From Pseudomonadota bacterium (GTDB lineage: Bacteria; Pseudomonadota; Gammaproteobacteria; Burkholderiales; Rhodocyclaceae): a stretch of DNA of 64,000 nucleotides. The stretch lies in assembly GCA_018241685.1 (NCBI GenBank), contig JAFEDJ010000069.1, positions 62,001 through 126,000 on the forward strand. The letters run 5' to 3'. The notes under the pieces were generated by a model, which was not told the origin of the DNA, did not search any database, and worked only from the letters and a program-made list of their open reading frames with translations. The position numbers and the translations under genes were made by a program. The first letter of the stretch is position 1, and each line of letters opens with the position of its first letter. Below are positions 45,721 to 54,129 of the stretch, one piece after another.

Positions 45721-46134
45721 TCAGTCCCTCCGCTCGCTGCGGCGCTCCAGATCCTGCTCGAAGGCGGCGATGATGGCCTCTTCCCGCGTGTCGAACAGCG
45801 GCCCCGGTAAGCCGGCATAGCTGGCCAGCGTCGGCGCGTCACTGTCGTCGCTGGGAAAATGGAACAGGAACTCCCCATCCGGCGTCGCATACACGCTGAA
45901 CAGGCTGTTGGCGTACACCACCGGCAGCTCGGCCGCCAGGCTGCCGATCTCCACGTCGTAGAGTTCGCAAGCCGCCTCCAGCGCGGCTTCATAGCTGTCC
46001 TCGAAAGGACTGTCCTGGTAGGTGTCGTCGTCGAGTTCCACGCCGGCAGCCTCATACACGTAGCCGCTGGCCTGGGGCACGTGCCAGATCGCGAAGTCGA
46101 TGTGTTGGAAAACCTTGCTCACCTGCTTGGCCAT
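45721..46134 (-). CDS. Hypothetical acidic protein
   Basis: A 137-residue acidic protein without signal peptide or membrane segment, read from the ATG at 46134. It contains DFAIWHVPQASGYVYEAAGVELDD and an Asp/Glu-rich run, with a tyrosine/alanine-rich helix AALEAACELYDVEIG. I do not recognise a family. A longer open frame to 46884 covers the divergent neighbour and was rejected. The 174 bases to the next gene are the only room for its promoter. Confidence 0.65.
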   Translation of the reverse strand: MAKQVSKVFQHIDFAIWHVPQASGYVYEAAGVELDDDTYQDSPFEDSYEAALEAACELYDVEIGSLAAELPVVYANSLFSVYATPDGEFLFHFPSDDSDAPTLASYAGLPGPLFDTREEAIIAAFEQDLERRSERRD

Positions 46135-46308
46135 TTGTCGTCTCACTGATTGATGCGTGTTCGGGCCCGAACTATAGCAATGCCGGGCCCCCTCGGCGCG
46201 GCCGGATCCGCCCCCTGAATCCATCCCCCTTTGATCCCGGTTAAAGCCCTCCTCCAGCCGCCGGGCCCAGAATGCGCGACCGGAATCCGAACAGATGGCA
46301 CAGAAGAC

Positions 46309-46803
46309 ATGCAGACCAGACCGTGGCTCACCCTGGCGATCAGCGCATTCACGCTGCTGGCCGCTCCCCAGGCGTCCTTCGCCGCCGACGCCCATCACCC
46401 TCATCACGAGCACCACGGCACCGCGCCGGCCGCCGGGCTGCATCTGAACGCCGGCGCCCAGTGGGAAACCGACGCCCCGCTGCGCCAAGTGATGGACGAC
46501 ATCAACCGGGCGCTGGCCCGTGCGCTGCCGGCCATCCACGGCGAGCGGTTCGGCAGGCGCGACTACGCGGCCCTCGCCGCCACCGTCGACCGGAAGGTCG
46601 CTTATGCCGTCGAACACTGCCGGCTGGCACCGGAGGCCGACGAAGTGCTGCACCTCGTCATCGCCGACATGCTGGGGGGCGCGGAGATGATGCGGAGCAA
46701 GCTCCCCGCCCAGCGCCACGCCGGCGCCGCCCGCCTGCACCGGGCGCTGCAGGACTACGGCACCTACTTCCAGCACCCTGGCTGGCAGCCCGCGGCCGAC
46801 TGA
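46309..46803 (+). CDS. DnrO-like His-rich exported protein
   Basis: A 164-residue exported protein. The signal peptide (LTLAISAFTLLAAPQASFA) is followed by a His-rich segment (DAHHPHHEHHGT) that could bind metal, then a helical body: LNAGAQWETDAPLRQVMDDINRAL, ALPAIHGERF, VEHCRLAPEADEVLHLVIADMLGGAEMM and a C-terminal YGTYFQHPGW. This pattern matches what I know as the DnrO protein family of denitrifying bacteria; that family link is from memory and is not proof of a denitrification role. The ATG at 46309 is preferred over one 26 codons upstream for its signal peptide. Confidence 0.72.
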   Translation: MQTRPWLTLAISAFTLLAAPQASFAADAHHPHHEHHGTAPAAGLHLNAGAQWETDAPLRQVMDDINRALARALPAIHGERFGRRDYAALAATVDRKVAYAVEHCRLAPEADEVLHLVIADMLGGAEMMRSKLPAQRHAGAARLHRALQDYGTYFQHPGWQPAAD

Positions 46804-46822
46804 CGAACGCGGCCCGTAAACG

Positions 46823-46854
46823 AAAAACCCGATGGCGCGGGGGGCGGCATCGGG
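46823..46854 (-). terminator. Intrinsic terminator of the flagellin gene
   Basis: On the minus strand CCCGATG pairs with CATCGGG (46828-46834 and 46848-46854), followed by TTTTT (46827-46823). It lies 50 bases past the flagellin stop. The plus-strand gene at 46309-46803 ends 20 bases earlier and may share the hairpin. Confidence 0.82.
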
Positions 46855-46905
46855 TCGTACGCAGCCCCCGCTGGGCGGGAGCAACCGTCATCCTGTTGAG
46901 GATGA

Positions 46906-47766
46906 TTACTGCATCAGCGACATGACCATCTGGGACATGCTGTTGGACTGCTTCAGCATGGAGGTGCCGGCTTGCATCAGCATCTGCTTGGAGGTCATGT
47001 TGGCGGTTTCGGAAGCGTAATCCACGTCCATGATCCGGCCCTTGGCGGCAGCCGTGTTGGTGCTCATGTTGGCCAGGTTGTTGTAGACGTGGTCGAGGCG
47101 GTTGGCCGCGGCACCGAGGGCGGAGCGCACGGTGCTGACCGCCGCAATGGCGGTTTCCAGCTTGGTGATCGTACCGTTTGCGCCTGCAACGCTGGTGATG
47201 TCGGTGCCGGGGGTACCGGGGGTCGTGTAGGTACCCGATGCGGCGCCCAGAGCGGTGTCCAGAGCAGTCATATTGGAGGTCTGGTCGACGATCATCGTCT
47301 CACTGGCGCTGGCGCCGATCTGGAACGTCACCGAACCGGCGATGGTGCCGCCTTTCAGCAGCTTGGTACCACCGAAGGTCGTGTTGTTCATGATGTTGGT
47401 CAGTTCGTCGCCCAGCGAATCGTATTCCGCCTGCATCGAAGTCTGGTCGGCCGAGGAGGAGGTTCCGTTGGCGGACTGGGTCGCCAGATCCTTCATGCGC
47501 TGCAGGATGTCGGTGACTTCCTTGAAGGAGCCTTCGGCGGTCTGCATCATCGAGATGCCGTTCTGCGCATTGCGCTGGGCCACCGCCATGCCGCGGGTCT
47601 GGGAGTCCAGACGGGTGGCGATCTGCAGGCCGGCCGCATCGTCCATCGCGGAGTTCACGCGGAAGCCGGTGCCCAGACGGGCCATCGAGGTGGACAGATT
47701 CTTCTGGGTCGCAGCGAGAGAGTTCTGCGAGGTCAGGGAGGCGATGTTGGTGTTGAGGCTCAGCAT
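46906..47766 (-). CDS. lafA: Flagellin, lateral type
   Basis: A 286-residue flagellin, shorter than most polar flagellins. The conserved N-terminus (SLNTNIASLTSQNSLAATQKNL, GTGFRVNSAMDDAAGLQIA, NAQNGISMMQTAEGS) and C-terminus (RSALGAAANRLDHVYNNLANMS, MLMQAGTSMLKQSNSMSQMVM) form the D0/D1 coiled-coil domains; the centre is short and Thr/Gly-rich. It polymerises into the filament and is exported by the flagellar type III apparatus. AGGAG lies 7 bases before the ATG. The lateral assignment comes from the gene order fliK-fliL-fliA-motA-motB nearby. Confidence 0.92.
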   Translation of the reverse strand: MLSLNTNIASLTSQNSLAATQKNLSTSMARLGTGFRVNSAMDDAAGLQIATRLDSQTRGMAVAQRNAQNGISMMQTAEGSFKEVTDILQRMKDLATQSANGTSSSADQTSMQAEYDSLGDELTNIMNNTTFGGTKLLKGGTIAGSVTFQIGASASETMIVDQTSNMTALDTALGAASGTYTTPGTPGTDITSVAGANGTITKLETAIAAVSTVRSALGAAANRLDHVYNNLANMSTNTAAAKGRIMDVDYASETANMTSKQMLMQAGTSMLKQSNSMSQMVMSLMQ

Positions 47767-48028
47767 GGCAAGACTCCTAATCTAGGTTGTTCATTCAGGG
47801 CACCCGTTCCTGCGCCCTCATCAGTCAAAGGCGACTGCCCGCCGAAAATCCTTAAATCATTTCGAGAAGATTTGCCGACCAGGAGTGGTGAACCGCCATT
47901 CGCGCGACAGGTCTGCCGCCCGCCGGGCACGACATGGAAAGCAGACGAGGAATGCGCGCGTTCCCAGCGCATCGACGCGAGAACGGATCGGGGAGAAGGA
48001 CGACGCGGAGGAGCTGAGGCGGCGGGGA
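47767..48028. promoter_or_regulatory. Upstream region of the flagellin gene
   Basis: A 262-base non-coding region. It must hold the flagellin promoter, probably for the FliA-type sigma factor encoded at 62473-63168, but I see no good match to the sigma-28 consensus (TAAA-N15-GCCGATAA); TTTAAGG near 47850 is the closest -35-like string. Confidence 0.4.
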
Positions 48029-49057
48029 CTAGGCCCGCCCCAGCAGGGCCGAGACCCGTTCGCGGGTGAGGCCGTGGGTGGCCGGCAACACGTCGGCCAG
48101 CGCGGCGAAGGAAGCCGTACGGGCCTGGGTCTCGAATTGGGTCGCCAGACCTTGGGCGCGCTGTGCCTCCTCGGCATCCGGCGCACCCACATCCGCCGCC
48201 AGGTGGGCCAGCGCGCTGTCGGTGGTGCTTTGCAGGGTTTCCAGCGCCTGCCCGGCCAGCACCACGGCACGCAGCGTCTGGCGCTGGGCCGCCGGGCTGT
48301 CGGCTTGCCAGGTATCGGGACGGATTGCCGCCGCATTGGCATCGATGCGCACGCGGCTGAACTGACCAGTCGGGTAGCGCCGGCCCTCCCCCTTGATCTG
48401 CAGGCTGTCGCGCACCGCTGGCCAGTCGGTTTCTGCCGCGCTGAACAGCAGCACGCCGTCGGCATCCGCCGCCACGCGCACGCCGAGCGGCGCCAAAGCC
48501 AGATCAAGGCGCCGACCGAGAGTGACCGGCGACAGGCCCGGCTCTATGGACACCGGAGGCGATGCCTGACCACGCACCGAAAACTGTAGTTTCTCCGCAT
48601 CACCCGCGGCGACATTGGGCGTATCGAGGCCGCGCAGTCTGAAACCCTGACGGGCCGTACCGGCATCCACCAGGCGCAGCGCCCCATCCACGCTGCCGTC
48701 GGTAGCCACCGGGCGGGCCTGCCACAGATCAGCGAAGCGCCGCACCTGCTGCGCTGCCCGTGCATCGGCCGCTGGCTGCCCGGCCAGCGCGTCGCCGAGC
48801 CCCTTCTTGAGATCGACCAGCAGCGCTTGCGCGCGTCCGGTGAAGACCCGGGTCTGCTGCAGCGCCGAGGTCTGCCGGTTGAAGCCTTCCTTCAGGGACA
48901 GTCCGCCTCCCGCCGGCATGGCGAACTGCGCGGCGCGTTGCGCCAGCGCCTCCCGCCCTGCCGCGGCCGAACCGGGCCCACGTGCAGCGGCGACGGAAGC
49001 GCCGGCCGCCGTCGCGCCGCGGGCCTGGATGGCGGAGATCTGCATCGATGCCGCCAT
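48029..49057 (-). CDS. Uncharacterised protein of the lateral flagellar operon
   Basis: A 342-residue protein of unknown family, with no signal peptide or membrane helix. It is rich in Ala, Gly, Arg and Gln. Two helical stretches stand out: an N-terminal one (GFNRQTSALQQTRVFTGRAQALLVDL) and a C-terminal one (AVVLAGQALETLQSTTDSALAHLAADV). A beta-rich centre lies between (FRLRGLDTPNVAAGD, GVLLFSAAETDWPAV). Paired terminal helices suggest a flagellin- or hook-associated axial layout, but there is no match I can name. It starts 3 bases after the flgL stop, so it is cotranscribed with it, and precedes the flagellin gene. Confidence 0.6.
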   Translation of the reverse strand: MAASMQISAIQARGATAAGASVAAARGPGSAAAGREALAQRAAQFAMPAGGGLSLKEGFNRQTSALQQTRVFTGRAQALLVDLKKGLGDALAGQPAADARAAQQVRRFADLWQARPVATDGSVDGALRLVDAGTARQGFRLRGLDTPNVAAGDAEKLQFSVRGQASPPVSIEPGLSPVTLGRRLDLALAPLGVRVAADADGVLLFSAAETDWPAVRDSLQIKGEGRRYPTGQFSRVRIDANAAAIRPDTWQADSPAAQRQTLRAVVLAGQALETLQSTTDSALAHLAADVGAPDAEEAQRAQGLATQFETQARTASFAALADVLPATHGLTRERVSALLGRA

Positions 49058-49060
49058 CGA

Positions 49061-49972
49061 TCAGATCACGTCGAACAGGGACAGCTGGCTGACCCGCGCA
49101 TAAGCCTTCTGCGTGGCCTGCGCCGCCTGGGTGTAGCCATTGAGCTTGATCACCGCGTCGCCATAGTCGAGCTGTCCGAGGTCGATCAAGGCCTGCTGGT
49201 TGGACAGGCTGACGTTGGCGAAATTGCCGTCCAGGGTTTCGAGAATGTTCTGCATTCCGCCCAGATGGGCGATCTTGCTGCTGAACTGGCCCATCGTCGT
49301 ATCGATGGTGTCGAGGGTGGCGGTCAGTTGCGCCCGCGTCGCTGGCACGTTGGCGCTCGCCCCCGGGGCGCTGAGTGCGCTGCCCGTAGCTTCCAGCTGG
49401 TTGAGCATCGCGGCCATCTCTTCGACGGTCACGTTGGCGCTCTGCGTCACGCCGTTGCCGACGGCCACCTGCTGCTGCCCCAGATTGCCCTGGTAGCTGT
49501 AACGGGAGCCGGCAGGCTGCGTCGGGTCATAAACGATGGGTTGCGTCGACGTCTTGGTGCCTGAGAAGAGGTAGCGCCCTTCCTGATCCCTGGCGTTGGC
49601 ACCGTAGAACAGGCTGTCGCCGATCGCCTTGAGGGACGACGTCATGGCAGCCACGTCCTCCGCCGAGTTGCCCCCGTCGAGGGCCCACACCATCAGGTCG
49701 CGGGCGCTCATCATGTCCGAGTTCATGCTGTCCAGGCTGACCTCGTTCTGGCTCAGACGGACCTTCAGCGCACCGATATTGTCGCGATACTGCTTGACCG
49801 CGGCCTCCTCCCGGTTCAAGCGGGAAAGACGCACATCGGTGATCGGATCGTCGGACGGAAGCAGCAGCTTCTGCCCCGTGGACATCTGCTGCATGACCGT
49901 CTCGAGCCGGGATGAAGCCGTCTGCAGCGTGCTGCTCATCGTGCTGTGGTACTGGGTCGTGGATATGCGCAT
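49061..49972 (-). CDS. flgL: FlgL, hook-filament junction protein
   Basis: A 303-residue hook-associated protein 3. The N-terminal helices (QYHSTMSSTLQTASSRLETVMQQMSTGQKLLLPSDDP) have the flagellin-like D0/D1 pattern with DDP typical of FlgL. The C-terminal ALIDLGQLDYGDAVIKLNGYTQAAQATQKAYARV is also conserved. It joins hook to filament with FlgK. The ATG at 49972 has GAGG 6 bases upstream; a GTG at 49984 that overlaps the PilZ gene stop is an alternative. Confidence 0.92.
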   Translation of the reverse strand: MRISTTQYHSTMSSTLQTASSRLETVMQQMSTGQKLLLPSDDPITDVRLSRLNREEAAVKQYRDNIGALKVRLSQNEVSLDSMNSDMMSARDLMVWALDGGNSAEDVAAMTSSLKAIGDSLFYGANARDQEGRYLFSGTKTSTQPIVYDPTQPAGSRYSYQGNLGQQQVAVGNGVTQSANVTVEEMAAMLNQLEATGSALSAPGASANVPATRAQLTATLDTIDTTMGQFSSKIAHLGGMQNILETLDGNFANVSLSNQQALIDLGQLDYGDAVIKLNGYTQAAQATQKAYARVSQLSLFDVI

Positions 49973-49980
49973 CGCTGGCC

Positions 49981-50451
49981 TCACTGGTTTTCAAGGGACT
50001 CGGTCGGTGCCGCCGCCACTACGTTCTGGTGCCGTTCCAGCTCGGCCACGGCATGTTCGACGATGGTCTCCGCCGACGCCGACAGGTCGGTAAAGCGGCA
50101 CCCGACCACGTACTGCTGGCCGAGCAGAAAGGTTTGCAGAAGCCGCCGCGAGCGGACTTCGAGTTCGGTCTGGAAGCTGCGCCCCGACCCGAGTTCGACC
50201 CATACGCGCGGCAGACGCCGCCCGACGTAGAGCAGCGTGGCCTGCGTCGGCGATGCGCGCAGTCCGATGCCACCGCGGGCGAGATCGTCCACGCCCAACA
50301 CACGGAGCCGCCCACCCAGGGTGAACTCGGCCATGAAGGGCAGGCCGACCGGCGCCGGCACCCGCGTGTAGCGCCGCCGCTGGACGAAGGCCGGCTCGAC
50401 GTTCTCCGGGCTGCCATCCGGGGCGATGGGCAAGGACGATGGGCCGGGCAT
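49981..50451 (-). CDS. PilZ-domain protein between flgK and flgL
   Basis: A 156-residue single PilZ domain. RRYTR at 26-30 provides the arginines of the RxxxR motif, and DLARGG at 56-61 stands for D/NxSxxG with alanine in place of serine. The beta-barrel follows (LPRVWVELGSGRSFQTELEV, QQYVVGCRFTDLSASAE). PilZ domains bind cyclic di-GMP and can brake flagellar motors or exports. The usual N-terminal YcgR domain is absent. It lies in the operon, with flgK 3 bases upstream and flgL overlapping or 9 bases downstream, so it should be made with the filament proteins. Confidence 0.8.
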   Translation of the reverse strand: MPGPSSLPIAPDGSPENVEPAFVQRRRYTRVPAPVGLPFMAEFTLGGRLRVLGVDDLARGGIGLRASPTQATLLYVGRRLPRVWVELGSGRSFQTELEVRSRRLLQTFLLGQQYVVGCRFTDLSASAETIVEHAVAELERHQNVVAAAPTESLENQ

Positions 50452-50454
50452 CCG

Positions 50455-51831
50455 TCAGCCCAGCATCGACAGCGTGGCGTCGAACAGATCGTTGGCCACC
50501 GCGATGACCTTCATGTTCGACTTGTACATCTGCTGGTACTGAACCAGGTTCATCGCCTCTTCATCCTGGTTGACGCCGCTGGTGGAGGCCCAGCTGTCCT
50601 CGCTCTGGCTGCGCACCGTCTGGGCCGTCTTGAGGGAAGTCTGGTTCTGCTGGCTGCTCATGCCCAGCTTGCCGACCAGCTGCGTCACCGCGTCGCCGAG
50701 GCTCACCGTCCCCAGCGATGCCAAGGCCAGCGGCGCCTGCTGAATGGCGATCACCTGCTTCAGGTTGGCGCTGTCGCCGGGCAGGGTGGGATCGGACGAA
50801 AAGCCGAGCGCTTGGGCGGAGATGGACGAATCGACCCGCAGCATGCCGGTCACGCTGCTCGCGTCGAAGATGAACAAGGGCTTGCCAGGGCTGCCGTCCA
50901 TGCCGTAGCCGGCTTGCAGCTGGGTGTTGAAAGCCGACGACATCTGGCTCGCCATATCGGTGATCGACTGCATGGTCGGCACCAGCACGCCGTGCTCCAG
51001 CTCGTCCAAGCCGCCGAGCTGGCCGCCCAGGCCACTGACCGGCAGCTTGAAGCTCTCCTTCGCGAAATTCACGCTGAGAATCTGCGAGCCATCCACCTTG
51101 GTGCTCACCCCCAGCGTGGCGGCAATACCGCCGACGACCAGCGGCTGGCCGGAACGCAAGGACACGCTGCGCGTGCCGTCGTTCTGGTCCACCACCTGCA
51201 CGCCGACCAGGCTGGCCAGCGAATCGACCTTCTGATCCCGCTCGTCGATCAGGCCCGAGGCATTGACCCCGCTGGCCATGGCGGCGGAGATCTGCTTGTT
51301 CAGCGTCGCGACGTCCGTCGACAGCGTGTTGATCTGGCTGACCGCCGCGGTGCGCTGCTGCTGCACCGACGCACGCTGGTTGGACAGCACCTGGTTGAGG
51401 CTGTTGAAGCGCTGGGCCATAGCCTCGCCGGTGGTGATCACCTGCTGGCGCAGCGGGCTCGACGTGGGGTCCACGCTGGCCGCGTTGAGGGCGCTGAAGA
51501 AGGCATCCAGGCCGCTGTTGAGGCCGGCGGTCGAGTCGCTCATCACCTGCTCCAGCTGGGTCAGGTAGGGCTGGGTGACGGTGTACTGGCCGAGGCTGGT
51601 CGCGGCCCGCCACATCTGCTGGCTCTTGTAGCTGTCGGCAAAGCGCGTCAGCGCCGACACCTCGACGCCACTGCCGGCGGACAGGCCGCTGTTGGCCGGC
51701 TTGAGGGCGGTCAGCAGCACGCCCTGCCGGGTGTAGCCGGGCGTCATGATGTTGGCGGTGTTCTGGCTGGTCGCGTTGAGGGCGACCTGGGCGGCCAGGC
51801 TGCCGGACAGTGCGTTGTTGATGATGCTCAT
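50455..51831 (-). CDS. flgK: FlgK, hook-associated protein 1
   Basis: A 458-residue hook-associated protein. The N-terminus SIINNALSGSLAAQVALNATSQNTANIMTPGYTRQG and C-terminus SQSEDSWASTSGVNQDEEAMNLVQYQQMYKSNMKVIAVAN are canonical FlgK axial helices, with LNQVLSNQRASVQQQRTAAV helices after. It is somewhat short for FlgK (about 550 in enterics), a trait of lateral versions. The ATG at 51831 is chosen; the frame stays open 62 codons upstream, without family similarity, across the gap to flgJ. Confidence 0.93.
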   Translation of the reverse strand: MSIINNALSGSLAAQVALNATSQNTANIMTPGYTRQGVLLTALKPANSGLSAGSGVEVSALTRFADSYKSQQMWRAATSLGQYTVTQPYLTQLEQVMSDSTAGLNSGLDAFFSALNAASVDPTSSPLRQQVITTGEAMAQRFNSLNQVLSNQRASVQQQRTAAVSQINTLSTDVATLNKQISAAMASGVNASGLIDERDQKVDSLASLVGVQVVDQNDGTRSVSLRSGQPLVVGGIAATLGVSTKVDGSQILSVNFAKESFKLPVSGLGGQLGGLDELEHGVLVPTMQSITDMASQMSSAFNTQLQAGYGMDGSPGKPLFIFDASSVTGMLRVDSSISAQALGFSSDPTLPGDSANLKQVIAIQQAPLALASLGTVSLGDAVTQLVGKLGMSSQQNQTSLKTAQTVRSQSEDSWASTSGVNQDEEAMNLVQYQQMYKSNMKVIAVANDLFDATLSMLG

Positions 51832-51898
51832 GGGCAGGCGGTTCCAGTGTCGGGGCGGCGGGAATGCGACAGCCCCTTTCTCGCGGAAAGGCGACCTT

Positions 51899-52312
51899 TC
51901 AGGGCCGCGGCTTAAACGGGATGGCGGCCGGAACCGGGCCGGCGGAGGCTGGCTGCGCCGCATTACCGCCGGCTGCCGGGCTGCGTGCGTCGGGCAACAG
52001 CTGGGCGAGGATCGCATCGGCCACGCCGAAGGCGCGCTGCCCGGCGAGCACGTCGGCCAGCTTGCCGTCGGCGAGCTCCAGCATGTCCTGGTTGATGTGG
52101 CTCTGGAACATGCTGTCCTCGTCGGCCATCTCCCGCGTCACGCTGCGCATCTGCTTGAGCATGTCGGCGATGAAGAAGGACTCGAACTTCTCGGCGGCGG
52201 CCACCACGCGGGCGCGCTCGGCGGCGTCCCCCCCGGCGCCGCGCGGCAGGTCGAGGGTCTGCTCGGCGACCGTCGGGGCCACCGATGATGACAGGGCTGG
52301 ATTCAGTTTCAC
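51899..52312 (-). CDS. flgJ: FlgJ N-terminal rod-cap protein, lacking the muramidase domain
   Basis: A 137-residue protein matching only the rod-assembly half of FlgJ (AAAEKFESFFIADMLKQMRSVTREM, MLELADGKLADVLAGQRAFGVADAIL). The peptidoglycan-hydrolase domain of classical FlgJ is absent; a separate gene at 59050-59799 encodes a glucosaminidase that could supply it. The protein caps the growing rod in the periplasm. It follows flgI by 9 bases. Confidence 0.88.
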   Translation of the reverse strand: MKLNPALSSSVAPTVAEQTLDLPRGAGGDAAERARVVAAAEKFESFFIADMLKQMRSVTREMADEDSMFQSHINQDMLELADGKLADVLAGQRAFGVADAILAQLLPDARSPAAGGNAAQPASAGPVPAAIPFKPRP

Positions 52313-52321
52313 GGGCCTCTC

Positions 52322-53428
52322 CTAGATGACGATCAGTTCGCCGTCGATGGCGCCGGCCTGGTCGAGGGCCTGCAGGATCGCCATCACGTCGTCGGGATTG
52401 GCGCCGATGCTGTTCACGGTGTCGATGATGGCCTGCAGGCTGACCCCGGACGGCCACTTGAACATGCGTCCACCGCTCTGCTCCACCTTCACCTGGGACT
52501 GGGGCACCACCGTCGTCTGGCCGCGGCCGAAGGGGCCTGGCTGGCTGACCTGCGGCATCTCGGAGATGACAACCTTCAGCGACCCGTGGGAGATCGCCGC
52601 GGCGCGCACCCGCACCCCTTCCGAAATCACCACGGTGCCGGTACGCGAGTTGAAGATGACCTTCGGGCGGCTCTCGCCGATGTCCACCGGCAGCGTCTCC
52701 AGGTCGGCGACGAAGGCCACCCGGCGGGTCGGGTCGGGCGGCGCGATGACGTCCACGCTGGTCGCGTCGCGGGTGCTGGCGAGCTGGCCGTAGCGGCGGT
52801 TGATCGCCTCGACGATGTTGGTCGCGGTGCGGAAATGGGGGCGTTTGAGGCTCAGGCGGATCGTCGGCTGGGTGTCGAAGTCGCTCTCGATCTCCCGCTC
52901 GACGGTGGCGCCGTTGGGAATCCGCCCCGAGGTCGGGCTATTGACCGTCACGCTGGAGCCGCTGGCCCCCTGCGCCGCGACGCCGCCGACCACCAGCTGG
53001 CCCTGGGCCAGCGCATAGATCTCCCCGTCGGCGGCGCGCAGCGGCGTCAGCAGCAGCATGCCGCCGCGCAGGCTCTTGGCGTCGCCCATCGACGACACCG
53101 TGATGTCGAGCTGCTGGCCGCGCCGGTAGCCCGGTGGGAAGACCGCACTGACCATCACCGTCGCCACGTTCTTCAGACGCGAGGCGTTGCCCTCCGGCGG
53201 CTTGATGCCGAACTGCTTGAGCATGTTGCTCACCGACTGGCTGGAAAACTTGACCTGGGTACTGTCGCCGCTGCCCTGCAGGCCGACGACGAGGCCGTAA
53301 CCGAGCAGTTGGTTCTCGCGCACGCCCTCGACGCTGACCAGCTGGCCGAGGGCCTGGGCGGCATGCACCGCGGAGACGGGAAGGAGCAGGGCGGCAGCAA
53401 GGCCGAGCAGGCGCAGACAGGCGTTCAT
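52322..53428 (-). CDS. flgI: FlgI, P-ring protein
   Basis: A 368-residue periplasmic P-ring protein. The signal peptide (RLLGLAAALLLPVSAVHA) is followed by AQALGQLVSVEGVRENQLLGYGLVVGLQGSGDST, the classic FlgI start, then PEGNASRLKNVATVMVSA and a C-terminal VNSIGANPDDVMAILQALDQAGAIDGELIVI. It forms the bushing of the rod in the peptidoglycan layer. It lies 10 bases after flgH. Confidence 0.96.
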   Translation of the reverse strand: MNACLRLLGLAAALLLPVSAVHAAQALGQLVSVEGVRENQLLGYGLVVGLQGSGDSTQVKFSSQSVSNMLKQFGIKPPEGNASRLKNVATVMVSAVFPPGYRRGQQLDITVSSMGDAKSLRGGMLLLTPLRAADGEIYALAQGQLVVGGVAAQGASGSSVTVNSPTSGRIPNGATVEREIESDFDTQPTIRLSLKRPHFRTATNIVEAINRRYGQLASTRDATSVDVIAPPDPTRRVAFVADLETLPVDIGESRPKVIFNSRTGTVVISEGVRVRAAAISHGSLKVVISEMPQVSQPGPFGRGQTTVVPQSQVKVEQSGGRMFKWPSGVSLQAIIDTVNSIGANPDDVMAILQALDQAGAIDGELIVI

Positions 53429-53438
53429 GGACGGACTT

Positions 53439-54128
53439 TCAGAAAGGGCTCCAGGGGCTGTTGAAGAAGCGGTTCAGCCAGCCCGGCTCGTTGGCGTCGG
53501 CCAGCGTGCCGCGCCCGGAATAGGCGATGCGTGCGTTGGCGATACGCAGGGATGAGACGCGGTTCTCGGTGTCGATGTCCGACGCACGCACGTAGCCGGC
53601 CAGGCGCAGCAGCTCCTCGCCCTGGTTCAGGTACAGGCTCTTCTCGCCGCTGACACGCAGGAGGCCGTTGGGCAGCACCTCCTGCACGATGACGGTGATC
53701 GCCCCCTGCAAGGTGTTCTGCTGGCGGCTCGACGCGTTGCCGGCAAAGTTTCTGTTGGCGTCGAAGCCGAGCCCGGTGCTCTTCACGGCCTTGCCGAACA
53801 GCGTGACCGGCGCCAGCGTCGCCCCGCTCTTCTTGTCGATGGCGGTGTCCGCCGACTTGCTGGCCTGGGTGGTCTCTTCCAGCTGCACGGTCAGCACATC
53901 GCCGGGACGGAAGGCGCGGCTGTCGGCGGTGCTGGCCCACGGCTGCTCGCCGGAGAAGACACCGCCGGCCCGCGCCTTGCGCGGCGCCGGCACGGGGATG
54001 TTCGGACGGCTGCCGTCGTCGAGGGGCGGGATCTGGGCGGGCTGGATCGCCGCGCACGCAGCCAGCAGGCCGGCCGCGCAGGCCACCAAGCCGCTCCGGA
54101 AACCAGGCAGGACGCGTGCGGCGGGCAT
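53439..54128 (-). CDS. flgH: FlgH, L-ring lipoprotein
   Basis: A 229-residue outer-membrane lipoprotein with lipobox LLAAC (Cys25) and the FlgH motifs FRPGDVLTVQLEETTQASKSADT, NTLQGAITVIVQEVLPNGLLRVSGEKSLYLNQGEE and IANARIAYSGRGTLADANEPGW. It forms the outer-membrane ring. Its ATG follows the flgG stop after one base. Confidence 0.96.
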   Translation of the reverse strand: MPAARVLPGFRSGLVACAAGLLAACAAIQPAQIPPLDDGSRPNIPVPAPRKARAGGVFSGEQPWASTADSRAFRPGDVLTVQLEETTQASKSADTAIDKKSGATLAPVTLFGKAVKSTGLGFDANRNFAGNASSRQQNTLQGAITVIVQEVLPNGLLRVSGEKSLYLNQGEELLRLAGYVRASDIDTENRVSSLRIANARIAYSGRGTLADANEPGWLNRFFNSPWSPF

Positions 54129-54129
54129 C

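Noticed and set aside
47767..47880. Sigma-28 promoter for flagellin
   Set aside because: No string close to both TAAA and GCCGATAA at the right spacing; only a TTTAAGG is present, so no promoter was called.
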